Source: DAOTZR01 sp034432595 (lineage in GTDB: Bacteria > Chloroflexota > Anaerolineae > B4-G1 > SLSP01). From it: a DNA stretch of 64,000 bases. The notes beneath the pieces are model-generated. The model was not told the origin of the DNA and made no database searches. It was given only the letters and a program-made list of their open reading frames with translations. The stretch lies in assembly GCA_034432595.1 (NCBI GenBank), contig DAOUBT010000052.1, positions 1 through 64,000 on the forward strand, given 5' to 3'. The position numbers and the translations under genes were made by a program. Positions 44,857 through 55,500 of this stretch are shown here, in pieces. Positions within the stretch are counted from its first letter, which is position 1. Each line of letters begins with the position of its first letter.

Positions 44857-46493
44857 AGCGCATCGGACGCATCCGGCCTGGAGCGGGATGGCTCGCGCTG
44901 CTGCCGCTGAGCTTCCTGCTCCTGGCCTACTTCTACCCGCTGGCGCACATCCTGCAGGTGAGCATCACCTGGGGCGCGCTCAACCTGCCCGCAGGTTGGG
45001 CGCGCGCGCTGGGTTTCACCTTCACGCAGGCCGTGCTTTCCACGCTCCTCACCGTGATTGTGGGCCTGCCGGGAGCAGCAGCCCTGGCGCGCTACGATTT
45101 CCCCGCGCGGCGGCTGCTGAGCGTGCTCACCGGCGTGCCCTTCGTGTTGCCCACCGTCGTCGTTGCCGCGGCTTTCAACGCCGTGCTCGGCCCGCGCTCC
45201 CCGCTGAACGCGCTCCTCGTCACCCTGGGCCTGCCGACGTTGGACCTGCGCTACAGCCTGGTGGCGATTCTGCTGGCGCACATCTTCTACAACCTGACCC
45301 TGGTGATTCGCTTTGTGGGCACGTTTTGGGAGAGCCTCGATCCGCGTCTGGAAGAAGCCGCGCGCATGTTGGGCGCCTCGCGTTGGCGCGCCTGGGCCGA
45401 CGTGACCCTGCCGCTGCTCGCCCCTGCCCTGGGCGCGGCAGCGCTCCTCACCTTTATCTTCTGCTTCACAAGTTTCGGCGTCATCCTCATCCTGGGTGGA
45501 CCGCGCTTCGCCACGTTGGAAGTGGAGATTTACCGGCAGACGGTGCAATACCTGAACCTGCCCGCCGCAGCGGTCCTGGCGCTTCTGCAACTGGGCTTCA
45601 CGCTTGGCCTCACCCTGGCCTACACGCGCCTGCAAGCGCACCTGAGCCGCCCTTTAGAGTTCCGCCGTGCCGAAACGCTACGGCGTCCGCCCCGCCGTTG
45701 GGAAGCCGTGGCGCTCTATGCCTATCTGGCCCTGTTAGGGCTGTGGATTGGATTACCGCTCCTGACCCTGGTGGCACGTTCGTGGAGCGAGGGGGGACGC
45801 TACTACCTGGCGCTTTTTGAGAACCCGCGCCGCGCCTTGTTCTATGTTCCGCCGGTGGTCGCCGTGCGCAACTCGCTCAGCCTGGGCCTGGCGACCACGG
45901 GACTGGCGTTGCTCCTGGGGCTGCCGGCGGCCTTAGCTCTGCGCCAGCAACGCCGCGGCTGGCTCTTCGACGCGCTGTTGATGCTCCCTTTAGGCACCTC
46001 GGCGGTCACGTTAGGCCTGGGCTACCTGCTGAGCTGGAATCGTCCGCCCCTGGATTTACGCGGTTCGCCGCTGCTCCTGTGGATGGCGCACACCCTGGTA
46101 GCCCTGCCCTTTGTCGTGCGCAACCTGCTGCCCGCCCTCAACGCCATCCGCCCACAGCTCCGCGAAGCGGCGCTAATCCTGGGCGCGCCTCCCCGGCGCG
46201 TGTTTTGGGATGTGGATTTGCCGCTCATCTGGCGCGCGCTGCTGGTGGGAGCGATGTTCGCCTTCACCATCTCCCTGGGCGAGTTCAGCGCCACCGTCCT
46301 GCTCACCCGCCCGGACTGGCCCACCATCCCGGTGGCGATTTACCGCTTCCTGGGCCTGCCGGGCGCCGCCAATTACGGGCAGGCGATGGCCATGTCTACC
46401 CTGCTGATGGGCGTGTGCACCATCGCTTTTATCATCGGCGAAAACCTGCGCCCCCCTTCCGAAGTCAAGGGGGAACTGGGGATGGAAGCATGA
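44853..46493 (+). CDS. thiP: Thiamine ABC transporter permease (double domain)
   Basis: 546 residues, about 12 membrane helices in two homologous halves, each with an EAA loop: EEAARMLGASRWRAWADVTLP (about 168-188) and REAALILGAPPRRVFWDVDLP (about 440-460). This fused two-half form is typical of ThiP and iron permeases. It is translationally coupled to thiB (ATGA). Confidence 0.92.
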   Translation: MKRIGRIRPGAGWLALLPLSFLLLAYFYPLAHILQVSITWGALNLPAGWARALGFTFTQAVLSTLLTVIVGLPGAAALARYDFPARRLLSVLTGVPFVLPTVVVAAAFNAVLGPRSPLNALLVTLGLPTLDLRYSLVAILLAHIFYNLTLVIRFVGTFWESLDPRLEEAARMLGASRWRAWADVTLPLLAPALGAAALLTFIFCFTSFGVILILGGPRFATLEVEIYRQTVQYLNLPAAAVLALLQLGFTLGLTLAYTRLQAHLSRPLEFRRAETLRRPPRRWEAVALYAYLALLGLWIGLPLLTLVARSWSEGGRYYLALFENPRRALFYVPPVVAVRNSLSLGLATTGLALLLGLPAALALRQQRRGWLFDALLMLPLGTSAVTLGLGYLLSWNRPPLDLRGSPLLLWMAHTLVALPFVVRNLLPALNAIRPQLREAALILGAPPRRVFWDVDLPLIWRALLVGAMFAFTISLGEFSATVLLTRPDWPTIPVAIYRFLGLPGAANYGQAMAMSTLLMGVCTIAFIIGENLRPPSEVKGELGMEA

Positions 46494-46596
46494 AACGCGC
46501 GCAGGGAGGGATGGCCGCGGTCTGCCAAAGCCGCAGGCACGGTGGGAGCTTGACGTTGTTTTTGGACATAACCCTATCTGACGAAAGGAAACGCGC

Positions 46597-47649
46597 GTGG
46601 CTTTTCTAACCTTGCAAGGCCTTTACAAACAGTACGCGGGCGAACCCTTGCTGGAAGACATCACCATCAACTTAGAACAGGGTGAGTTGGCCTGCCTGTT
46701 AGGCCCTTCCGGCAGTGGCAAAACGACGCTGTTGCGTCTCATCGCCGGGCTGGAGACACCCGATGCGGGGCGCATTGTGTTGGCTGGGGAGGACATCACC
46801 GCCTGCCCGCCGCACCGCCGCGGGATTGGGCTGATGTTCCAGGATTACGCACTCTTCCCGCACAAGAACGTGGCGCAGAACGTCGCTTACGGGCTGGAAG
46901 TGCAGGGGATGCGCGGCGCGGCGCTGCGCGCGCGTGTGCAGGAAATGCTGGAGCTGGTGGGCCTGCGCGGCTTCGAGACACGCGACGTGGCTTCGCTTTC
47001 GGGCGGGGAGCGGCAGCGCGTCGCTTTGGCGCGCAGTCTGGCCCCGCATCCGCGCCTGCTGCTGTTGGATGAACCCCTCGGCGCGCTGGACCGCACCTTA
47101 CGCGAGCGCTTGCTGGATGAGGTGCGCGCCATCCTGCGCCGGGTGCAGGTCACCGCCATCACCGTGACGCACGATCAAGAAGAGGCCTTCGCCCTGGCCG
47201 ACCATATCTTCATCCTGCACGCGGGACGGATTCAACAGCATGGCGCGCCGGATGCAATTTATGAGCGCCCCGTCTCGCCCTGGGTCGCGCGCTTCCTGGG
47301 GTTGCACAACCTCTATGCGGCGCGGGTGGTGAACCACACCCCGCCAGAAGTGACGTGTGCCCTGGGCCGGGTGCGCCTGACGGAAGCCTTGCCGCCCATC
47401 GGCACGGAGGGGATGCTGCTTGTTTCGCCCTGGGGCGTGCGGCTTGAGGACGGTCCCAACCGCCTGGAAGCCATCTGCGGGGCGCGGCGCTATCAAGGCG
47501 GACGCTATCGCCTGCTGCTTGAGAGCGGGAGCGCAACGCTGGAAGCCTTCATCACCAACGCCCCACCCCCGCCCGAAGGGGCGCGCGTCCCGTGCAGCCT
47601 GTCCCCTGCCGCGCTGCGCTGGCTTTCCGCGGGCGAGTTGTCAAAATAG
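46597..47649 (+). CDS. thiQ: Thiamine ABC transporter ATP-binding protein
   Basis: 350 residues with a GTG start at 46597 (GAAAGGA site). Walker A LGPSGSGKTTLL (about 37-48), signature SLSGGERQRVALARSL, Walker B LLLLDEPLGALD, switch His in THDQEEAF, then a TOBE-like C-terminal domain (about 245-345). It is longer than E. coli ThiQ because of the TOBE part, as in PotA/FbpC types. It is separated from thiP by 103 bases without a terminator and is probably still in the riboswitch transcript. Confidence 0.9.
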   Translation: MAFLTLQGLYKQYAGEPLLEDITINLEQGELACLLGPSGSGKTTLLRLIAGLETPDAGRIVLAGEDITACPPHRRGIGLMFQDYALFPHKNVAQNVAYGLEVQGMRGAALRARVQEMLELVGLRGFETRDVASLSGGERQRVALARSLAPHPRLLLLDEPLGALDRTLRERLLDEVRAILRRVQVTAITVTHDQEEAFALADHIFILHAGRIQQHGAPDAIYERPVSPWVARFLGLHNLYAARVVNHTPPEVTCALGRVRLTEALPPIGTEGMLLVSPWGVRLEDGPNRLEAICGARRYQGGRYRLLLESGSATLEAFITNAPPPPEGARVPCSLSPAALRWLSAGELSK

Positions 47650-47665
47650 AGGATCGTGCTATAAT
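47638..47665 (+). promoter_or_regulatory. Promoter of tRNA-Gln
   Basis: TTGTCA-16-TATAAT; the -35 overlaps the last codons of thiQ. Confidence 0.75.
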
Positions 47666-47681
47666 CCGCGCTGCCCAGTTT

Positions 47682-47752
47682 TGGGGGCTCGTCTAACGGT
47701 AGGACAGCGGACTCTGGATCCGTATGTGGGGGTTCGAATCCTCCGCCCCCAG
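47682..47752 (+). tRNA. trnQ: tRNA-Gln (anticodon CUG)
   Basis: Cloverleaf readable by eye: acceptor TGGGGGC / GCCCCCA, anticodon arm GCGGA-CTCTGGA-TCCGT with anticodon CTG, and T-loop GGTTCGAATCC. The terminal CCA is not fully encoded (GCA follows). A terminator follows at 47759. Confidence 0.97.
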
Positions 47753-47758
47753 CAGGTC

Positions 47759-47792
47759 AAGCGCCGGTGCGTCAAACACCGGCGCTTTTTTT
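47759..47792 (+). terminator. Intrinsic terminator after tRNA-Gln
   Basis: AAGCGCCGGTG / CACCGGCGCTT stem followed by a T7 tract. Confidence 0.93.
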
Positions 47793-48240
47793 GCCCCAAC
47801 GCTGAACCATGCCCCCTATCAGCCCGATACCTCGACGATTCGACGCCCCTCTGCCGCCCGTGTGGGCTGGGATTGGCTTTGGATAGGCGCATCCCCGCTA
47901 CCCCGCCTGAATGGGCTGCGGCTTCATGCTCAGGCAGGTTGGCCGCGACGGAAAAGGTCTGCTCCATCGTCAGTGTAGGATTCAGAAGGGCATCAACGTG
48001 GGGAGGAGGAGCCATGCCGTCGCCCATCTCTGATAACCCCGTGAACTCCAGGGTTGCATGTTAAGAGCTGTCCCTGGCTTGATACGCCCCTGTAACGGCC
48101 CGGGGTTTCGTTTTCCCCCTTTTTAGAGTAAAATAAAAGTACCATTCAGGAATTGCAGCGCGCAAAGCTCAGCGCAAAGCGGAAGGATGGTTTCGGGCAA
48201 AGCACGCGATCGGCCCTACGCTCTGAAGGGGGAGATTGTT
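47793..48240 (+). other. Intergenic region before the double cyclase
   Basis: About 450 bases, no credible gene. It holds a degenerate dispersed motif (TACCCCGCCTGAATG at 47898-47912, and CTCAGGCAGG near 47930) related to that at 57414-57458, and a weak possible promoter for the cyclase, TTTCGT-17-TAAAAT (48106-48134). Confidence 0.45.
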
Positions 48241-51200
48241 ATGGATGAAGGTTGGGTATCGGGAGGGCCAGAAGCCGCGCGGCAGTTTGAACGCTTGCTG
48301 ATTTACCACCCCTATCTCCTATCTCATCTGCAAGACCTGCTCAACGCGGTGGTAGCCTATGTACCCCGGATCGTCGTCCAGACCATGTTGGACGCACCGA
48401 CCCTGGAACCTTACGCCCTGCCGGTTGAAGGCACGGTCATGTTCGCCGATATTGACGGATTTACCCCCCTCGCCGAGCAATTCTCGGCTTCCGCTTCGGA
48501 AGAAGGCGCCGATTTACTGACCGGCATCGTCAATCAGTTCCTGGAGCTGCTCATACAGGCCTGCGCGCAATACGGCGGCGACCTGCAGAAATTCGGCGGA
48601 GATGCCGGCATGGTGCTTTTCACTGGCCCGGATCACGCCTTGCGCGCCATCGCTGCCGGCCTTGAGGTGCAGCGTCAGATGCTTGCCGCCCTGAGCGAGG
48701 TAAGCACGCCTTTTGGCGTGTTTCCGTTGCGCGTCTCCATCGGCCTGGGGAGCGGGCGCATGGTGGGGATGAGCCTTGGCACACAGGCCGGGCGCGAGTG
48801 GTTCCTGAGTGGCCCGCCCCTGCGTGGGATGGGTCGTGCCCAGAGCGCCACCCCGCCTGAACGAGTTGGCATGGATCTGGCTACCCTGCAGGCCTGTGAG
48901 CAGAAGGTGCGCGTCAGCCCGCTGGAGCACGATCTCTATCTGGTGGAAGAGCTGCTCGCCCAACCCACCCCAACCCCTGCCGAGATCCGTCTCCTCATCC
49001 CCGAAGCCTCTCCCATGCGCCGCCTGCTGTGGCTGATGCAGCGTTTGGACACCATCACCCCCTATCTCCCGCCGCGCGTGCTGGAGAACATCACCACGGC
49101 CATCGCGCTGGATCAGGCCACCCGTTTGGTGAGCGAGCTGCGCAAAGTCACCATCCTCATGCTTTCCCTCAGCGCCTGGCCCGACCCCACCATCTTCTGG
49201 GATAACCCCGCCGGACTGAGGGAGACGGTGCTTGCTCAAAACCGCGAATTTGTCCAAATCCGCGACATCATTCAGCGCTACGATGGCATCGTCAACAAAA
49301 TCGGCAGTTCTCCGCAGGGCGCTTTCCTGATGGCCATTTTTGGCGCGCCGGTAAGCCATGAGGATGACGCCCTGCGCGCGGTCCTGACGGCCCTGGAACT
49401 GCAGGAAGAAGCCGAAATCCCGCTGCGTATCGGCATCAACGCGGGCTTTGTCTTTGCCGGGGATGTGGGAAGCGCGCAACGCCGCGAGTACACCGTGATG
49501 GGCGACGAGGTCAATCTGGCCTACCGCCTGATGACGAGCGCGCGGCCCGGCGAAACCTGGATTGGCCCCAAAACGGCGCGGGAAAGCGGAGTACAGCGCC
49601 GTGTCGAAGGTGAAACCCTGCCCCCGCAGGTCTTCAAAGGCATCCGTGAACCCCTCGCGCCCTTCCTCGCGCGCCGTTTGCGTCGCTCCTTTATCGGCGT
49701 CGAAGTGAGCGGCGGCAAGGTGGTGGGACGCAGCGCGGAGCAGCAACGTCTGCAACGCGCCCTGGAGCTGGCCGAAGCAGGTCGCTCGCAGGTGATCTTG
49801 CTTTCCGGCCCGGCGGGCGTGGGGAAAAGCACCTTAGTGCAGGATGCGCTCACCCGCGCGCAGGCGCTGCACCTGCTGCCCTGCGTCGGCATTGCCCCCA
49901 CCTATGGCACGCACCTCCCCTATGCGGTGTGGGAGGCGCCCCTCCTCGCCCTGCTCCACCTGGATGAAGTGCCGCCCGCAGAGCGCGCCGCAACCCTGTT
50001 GAAACGGTTGGCTCAGTTCGATCTGGCTCCCTGGGCAGCGTTGTTAGCGCCGCTGATGGGGCTGGACATCGCGCCATCACCGGAAGTGAGCGCGCTCAGC
50101 CCTGCCCAACGCGAGGCACAGCGCGTGCTCACCTTCCGCCTGCTCTGGGAACGGGCAGCCCGCGTCACCCCCGCCCTGCTCGTGATTGAAAACGCGCAAT
50201 GGCTCTCTCCCGCCGCCCTGGAGCTGCTCGATGCCCTCCTTCGTCAGCCTTTGGAAGCTCCGTTGGCCATCCTCATCACCTGTCGCGACGAAGAAACCAT
50301 CCTGCACCACTGGGCGCAGATCGGGCAACAGGACTGGCATCTCTGCCCCCTCAATCCGCTCCCCTCGCAGGCCATGGTGGATATTGTGCGACAGGCGGCG
50401 CGCACCGATACCCTGCCCCGCGAGGTAGAGCGCTGGCTGGTCAAACGCAGCAGTGGCCTGCCCCTGTTCGCCATCGAAGGCCTGCAAAGCCTGCTGGCGG
50501 CGGGACTGCTGGAAGAACACAACGGGCAATGGCAGCTCACCGGCCCCCTGGAGGAGGTCTCTTTGCCGGAAAACGTGTACGCCCTGGTGCAAAGTCGCAT
50601 TGATCAGTTGGATCCACCGGGGCGGCACCTTTTACGCGCGGCGGCGGTCATCGGCGAACAAATGACCCTGCCCATGTTGGTCGCCGGCTACGGCGAGGAA
50701 TCCGAACGCGCGGTGCAACGTCGCCTTCCCCGTCTTGGGCCGCTGGGGCTGGTCAGTGGCGATGATACCGGTCAGACCCTGATTTTCCGCCAACCCCTGG
50801 TGCGTGAAGTGGCCTTCCGCGGCCTGCCGGCGCGCATTCAGCGTGCCATCCACGCGCGCCTTGCCGTCTATCTCGATCAACAACGCGAACACGTCACCTC
50901 GAATTGGCTGGCGTTGCTGGCTTATCACGCCTTTGAAGGGCAGGTCTGGGATCTGGCGCTCTGGGCCAACATGGAGCTGGGCGAGCGCAGCTTGCAGGCG
51001 TATCTGACCACGCAAGCGAGGCAGGCTTTCATGCGCACGCTGGAGGCGCTACAACTGAGCAAACTCGTCCTGCCCGACTTGAGCTACAAAGCGCATCACT
51101 TGCTGGGGGAGACGCTTTCGATTCTGGGACAGTATGAAGAAGCGCTGCAGCATTTTGAGGCGGCGCAAACGTACCTGCCCGATCCGCCGATGACGCTTGA

Positions 51201-52341
51201 GGATATGCGGCACTTTGCCCATGTGTGTTATCACCGCGCCTCAGCCCTGGAAGCCCTGGGACGGTATGAGGACGCTTTCGCCGCTGTCCGCCGCGGTCTC
51301 GCCCTGCCGTCCATCGAAACCACGTTAGAGGGCGCGCAGCTCATGCTCATCGGCGCGGGCCTCTACCACCGACAGGGCCGGAGCGAGGAGGCCGAAACCT
51401 GGGCTGCACGCAGCAGCGAAGTGGCCATATCCTTGCCAGATGAAGAAGCGCAAAAAGTACATGCGCGCGCGCTCTATCTGCGCGCGGTGCTGGCTTCTGT
51501 GCGGGGGGAGATGGAGTGCGCGGTTGAATTCGGCACGCAAAGCGTCGAGCTGTACCGCCATCTGCTAGACCTGATGGGGGAAATGAATGCGCTCACCAAC
51601 CTGTGTCTGGTCAACCTCAATCGCGGGGCCTGGAATGAGGCTGTCAAACAGGGGGAAAGTGCGCTGCGCATCGCGCAGCGCATCAATCACCTGGAAGGGA
51701 AAGCGCGCATCCTGGCCAACCTGGGCGAACTATACCGCTACCGCGGTGACTTCGCCAAAGCACGGGAGGCTTACACCACGGCCCTGGAGATTGTGCACGA
51801 GCGCGGCATGGCCTACGGCGAGGCGCTGATGGAGAATAACCTGGCAGCGTTGGCTCTGGCCGAAGGGCAGCTCGATGAGGCCAGGGACCGTCTGGAGCGC
51901 GCCTTCGCCCTCTTCGAGAAAATCCGTGCGGAACGCATGTACGCAGAGTTGTACCGTCACAAAGCGGAATGGCTCCTGCTGTGCAAAGCGCTGGACGAGG
52001 CGCGCACCTGGGCGCAACGCGCTTTCGAACAGGCACAGCAGCTCAAATCGCAGGTGGAAATGGGCCTGGCGCAGCTCTGCCTGGCGGAAATTGCTCTGGC
52101 TGCGGACGCTCTGGAGGAGGCACTCAGGACAAGCCTGGAAGCCGCACAGATGCTTGAACGCGCCGGCGATCGCTACAACCTGGGACGCGCCTGGCTTGTC
52201 GCGGCACAGGTGGCCGTGCGACAGCAGAATTTTAGCCGTGCGCGCGCTTACGCGGAACAGGCACAGACCCTCTTCAAGCCGCTGGGAGCCCGTCCGCTTC
52301 TGGAAAGCGTGGCCGCGCTCGTCAAAGCATTACCGGATTAG
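48241..52341 (+). CDS. Double class III cyclase / AAA ATPase / TPR protein (soluble adenylyl cyclase-like)
   Basis: 1366 residues from the ATG at 48241 (AGGGGGAG site). The first cyclase domain (about 62-200) keeps metal ligands Asp70 (FADIDGFT) and Asp121 (KFGGDAGM). The second (about 300-445) lacks them (LMLSLSAW, IGSSPQGAF) but keeps Lys353, Thr418 and GDEVNLAYR with Asn425/Arg429. Together they can form one active site, selective for ATP, as in mammalian soluble adenylyl cyclase. A STAND/AAA ATPase region follows, with Walker A GPAGVGKST (523-531) and Walker-B-like LLVIENAQWL. TPR-like helices run from about 900 to the end. Cytosolic. Predicted output is cAMP. Confidence 0.92.
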   Translation: MDEGWVSGGPEAARQFERLLIYHPYLLSHLQDLLNAVVAYVPRIVVQTMLDAPTLEPYALPVEGTVMFADIDGFTPLAEQFSASASEEGADLLTGIVNQFLELLIQACAQYGGDLQKFGGDAGMVLFTGPDHALRAIAAGLEVQRQMLAALSEVSTPFGVFPLRVSIGLGSGRMVGMSLGTQAGREWFLSGPPLRGMGRAQSATPPERVGMDLATLQACEQKVRVSPLEHDLYLVEELLAQPTPTPAEIRLLIPEASPMRRLLWLMQRLDTITPYLPPRVLENITTAIALDQATRLVSELRKVTILMLSLSAWPDPTIFWDNPAGLRETVLAQNREFVQIRDIIQRYDGIVNKIGSSPQGAFLMAIFGAPVSHEDDALRAVLTALELQEEAEIPLRIGINAGFVFAGDVGSAQRREYTVMGDEVNLAYRLMTSARPGETWIGPKTARESGVQRRVEGETLPPQVFKGIREPLAPFLARRLRRSFIGVEVSGGKVVGRSAEQQRLQRALELAEAGRSQVILLSGPAGVGKSTLVQDALTRAQALHLLPCVGIAPTYGTHLPYAVWEAPLLALLHLDEVPPAERAATLLKRLAQFDLAPWAALLAPLMGLDIAPSPEVSALSPAQREAQRVLTFRLLWERAARVTPALLVIENAQWLSPAALELLDALLRQPLEAPLAILITCRDEETILHHWAQIGQQDWHLCPLNPLPSQAMVDIVRQAARTDTLPREVERWLVKRSSGLPLFAIEGLQSLLAAGLLEEHNGQWQLTGPLEEVSLPENVYALVQSRIDQLDPPGRHLLRAAAVIGEQMTLPMLVAGYGEESERAVQRRLPRLGPLGLVSGDDTGQTLIFRQPLVREVAFRGLPARIQRAIHARLAVYLDQQREHVTSNWLALLAYHAFEGQVWDLALWANMELGERSLQAYLTTQARQAFMRTLEALQLSKLVLPDLSYKAHHLLGETLSILGQYEEALQHFEAAQTYLPDPPMTLEDMRHFAHVCYHRASALEALGRYEDAFAAVRRGLALPSIETTLEGAQLMLIGAGLYHRQGRSEEAETWAARSSEVAISLPDEEAQKVHARALYLRAVLASVRGEMECAVEFGTQSVELYRHLLDLMGEMNALTNLCLVNLNRGAWNEAVKQGESALRIAQRINHLEGKARILANLGELYRYRGDFAKAREAYTTALEIVHERGMAYGEALMENNLAALALAEGQLDEARDRLERAFALFEKIRAERMYAELYRHKAEWLLLCKALDEARTWAQRAFEQAQQLKSQVEMGLAQLCLAEIALAADALEEALRTSLEAAQMLERAGDRYNLGRAWLVAAQVAVRQQNFSRARAYAEQAQTLFKPLGARPLLESVAALVKALPD

Positions 52342-52519
52342 CCGTTCACGTTCATCACCTCTACTTTCTTCTCCATCCCCGGTATTGTGGTTGGGCTGCC
52401 GATGTGAAGCCTGTCGCACGCAGCTCAGAGAAGCTATGGTAAGAGACTCTGCGTTTCTCCGCGTTCCTGGCGGTTAACCCACGGCAGATTTCTGCCCAAG
52501 AAAGAAAAGGAGGAAGGAC

Positions 52520-55500
52520 ATGAAACGCTTTTCACTCTGGATCAGTATTCTGGTGGTTTTGGGGTTGATGCTGGGGATGTTCGACATGCCATCGGCCCTG
52601 CTGGCCAAGATGTTGACCACCGTCACCGCGCCGTCACCCATGGCCCTGACTTCCTACGGCATCTCGCCCCTGCCCGTGCCGCCACCGGATCGGCCGACGC
52701 TGGGGACGGAATGCCCAGTCCCCTACTACACCGTAAGTAGCACGACGGCTCAGACCAGCGTGGCGGTGATGAACAGCAGCGCCATGACCAGCACGGTACG
52801 GCTCTACCTGTGGCCCACCACGGGCGGCAGCTTCTCAAACGGAAGCAAAATCGAGCGCACCCTGCCGCCTTACGGCAGCACCGTTTTCAGCGCGGCCGAG
52901 ATTGCCGCAGCCCGTTCCGGTGCCACGGAAGGGACAGGCTGGGTGGTCGGCACAGAGCGCGTCACCTGCCTGGTGCGCTTCGGCGTCCTGAGCAGCAGTG
53001 CGACTTACCTGGCCTCATATCAGCCCGTCGCTGCGCCGCATCTCACCTTCCCCATGGTCAAGGCCCTGCGCGCGGATTTACAGCCGCGTTTCTACATCCA
53101 GAACGCCGAACCGGCCACCACCATCACCGCGCGCGGACGGTTGTTGCGCGGGCAGGAGGTGCTGAGGGAATTCACGGTCTCTCTGGCGCCGCACAAGGTC
53201 TACCTCTTCGATCCCACGTCTTACCTGGGCGGAGGCGAGGCTGTCTTCCAGGTGGAGGGGGAGAACGGGCGACAGGTAGCAGCGGCGCTGGTGCAGGTGG
53301 ATGGCAGCGGTAACGTCGTCGAAGCCTGGAGTCCCACCATCACCGGTGAAGGGACCAACAGGACCATCGCGCCGCGCGTGGGCCTTCACAACGACCACAT
53401 CAGCAGCGAATTGTGGCTGGAGCACAACGATTGGAACGCCAACACGGGCAGCCTGATCACCTACAATGCCGGCAATGGCACGCTCAAAAGCTCCCAGAGC
53501 TTCAACCTGGCCCGCTATGTGCCGACCCAAGCAACGCTCCCCTATAGCCCGTGGCTGGGCAGCGCCGCCGGCAACGGCAGCGATCCGCAAGCCGTTTTCA
53601 TGGGGCTGACGGTGGAACGCCTGCCGGGAGATGACGCGGGAAGAGACCTGGCCGGTTACACCCTGCTCAATCGCGGACAAAGCGCCACGCACTACCTGCC
53701 GGACATACACCGCTACCCGGATCGCTTTACGGCTTACTGGGTTTACAACCCCGGCACCACGCCGGTTACCGCCACCCTCACCATCTACGACGCACAGGGA
53801 CGTGCGCGCCTGCACGCGACACGGCTTCTGCTGGCCCACAGCAGCGTCTTGTGGGATGCCGGTCCGATCTTCCCCCTGGGCATGGGATTCCAGGGCGCCG
53901 GGCTTGTGGAGGCCACCGCACCGGTGATGGTGGTGGGCTATGAGATGGGGGTTGCCAATGCGCCCGCCGTGCTCGATACTCATGAGTTCAACGACACCTA
54001 TTACGATGCGACAGCCTGGCCCGCCCAAGCCGGCAGTGTGCAGGGCTATGTTGAATGGCCCATGGATCGAGACTGGTACCGCATTCATCTGGACGCCGGG
54101 AAGGCCGTTACCATCACGCTCTCGAATCTGCCTGCCGATTACGATCTGCTCTTCGTCCCGGAAAGTGCCCTGTGGCCGAATTCAAGCACCAGCACTTCCT
54201 TAGGTCCGCTGGATAACGGCACAGGGGTAGACGAAGAAGGCAATGTGGAATCCATTGGCGGCTGGGAAGCCATCGGTGGCTGGGAAGCTATCGGCGGATG
54301 GGAGGCCATCGGCGGTTGGGAGGCCATTGGTGGCTGGGAAGCTATCGGCGGTTGGGAGGCCATCGGTGGCTGGGAGGCCATCGGTGGCTGGGAAGCCATC
54401 GGCGGTTGGGAGGCCATCGGCGGCTGGGAAGCCATCGGCGGCTGGGAAGCTATCGGCGGTTGGGAAGCTATCGGCGGCTGGGAAGCTATCGGCGGTTGGG
54501 AGGCCATCGGCGGCTGGGAGGCTATCGCCGCGGTCGCTTCTCTTTCGGCTAACCCTGGCCTGACCAATGAGCGCATCCGCACCACGGTGGAGGCCACGGG
54601 AGATTACTATATCATCGTGATAGGGCGGTATAACCAGAACGCCCGCACGCGACCCTACACGCTCCAGGTGGAAACCGGCACACTGCCCCAAACCTCCTGC
54701 ACCTGGACGCAGCCCACGCCGACTCTGACGGCGCAAGCTTACCGTCCCAGCGCCAACCCGCAAACCCTCATCCTCTACAACCAGAAACGCCTGGAAGCAA
54801 AATACGGGCCGCAGGCCACCAGTGCTCTGGTCAACGCTCTGCACGCGCTGGCGGATAACAACGCGGTGCAGGGTTACGTCTATCCGGTGGAGCTGAACGC
54901 GAATGTGGACGCGGCCTACGCGGATTGGAATAACCAATACTGCAGTGTCCAACACGCTAACACAGTGGTGGAAACCATCCGCAAAAAGCTGCTCTTCCCC
55001 ATCCTGAATCAGTACCCCTCGATTAAGTACGTGGTCATCGTGGGGAATGACGAGCAAATTCCCTTCTACCGGATGCATGACCTGGCCCACGTAGCCCCGG
55101 AAAAAGACTACACCTATGCACGGGATGCCAACAAAATCAACCCGGCACCGGTTTGGAATGCCTTAAAATCCGGCTACTACTTTACCGATGACGGTTACGG
55201 TGCAACGGCCACGGATGAACGCGGTTGGCGTGGGCGCACGATCTTCGCTCCTTCGCGCGCGGTCGGGCGCCTGGTGGAAACCCCCGCGGAGATTCAGGAC
55301 CTCATCACACAGTTCCTGGCGCAACCCACCCTCACCTCGCAAAAGACCCTGGTGACCGGCTACGACTTCCTTGGCGACGCGGCCACACAAATCGCCGACC
55401 TGTTGGATGCTCACCATGCTTCCCCTGGTCAGCGCCTCATCAATAACACGTGGAACCGTTCGCAGTTGGTGAGTGCCTGGCCCAATCACAGCAGCGGGCT

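Noticed and set aside
46494..46609. Small gene between thiP and thiQ
   Set aside because: The only frame starts inside thiP and has no protein character. The gap is better read as untranslated sequence before the GTG of thiQ.
54200..55090. Antisense and other-frame ORFs over the GGWEAI array
   Set aside because: Open only because the 18-bp period avoids stops; the plus frame with signal peptide and PPC/C25 domains is the real gene.
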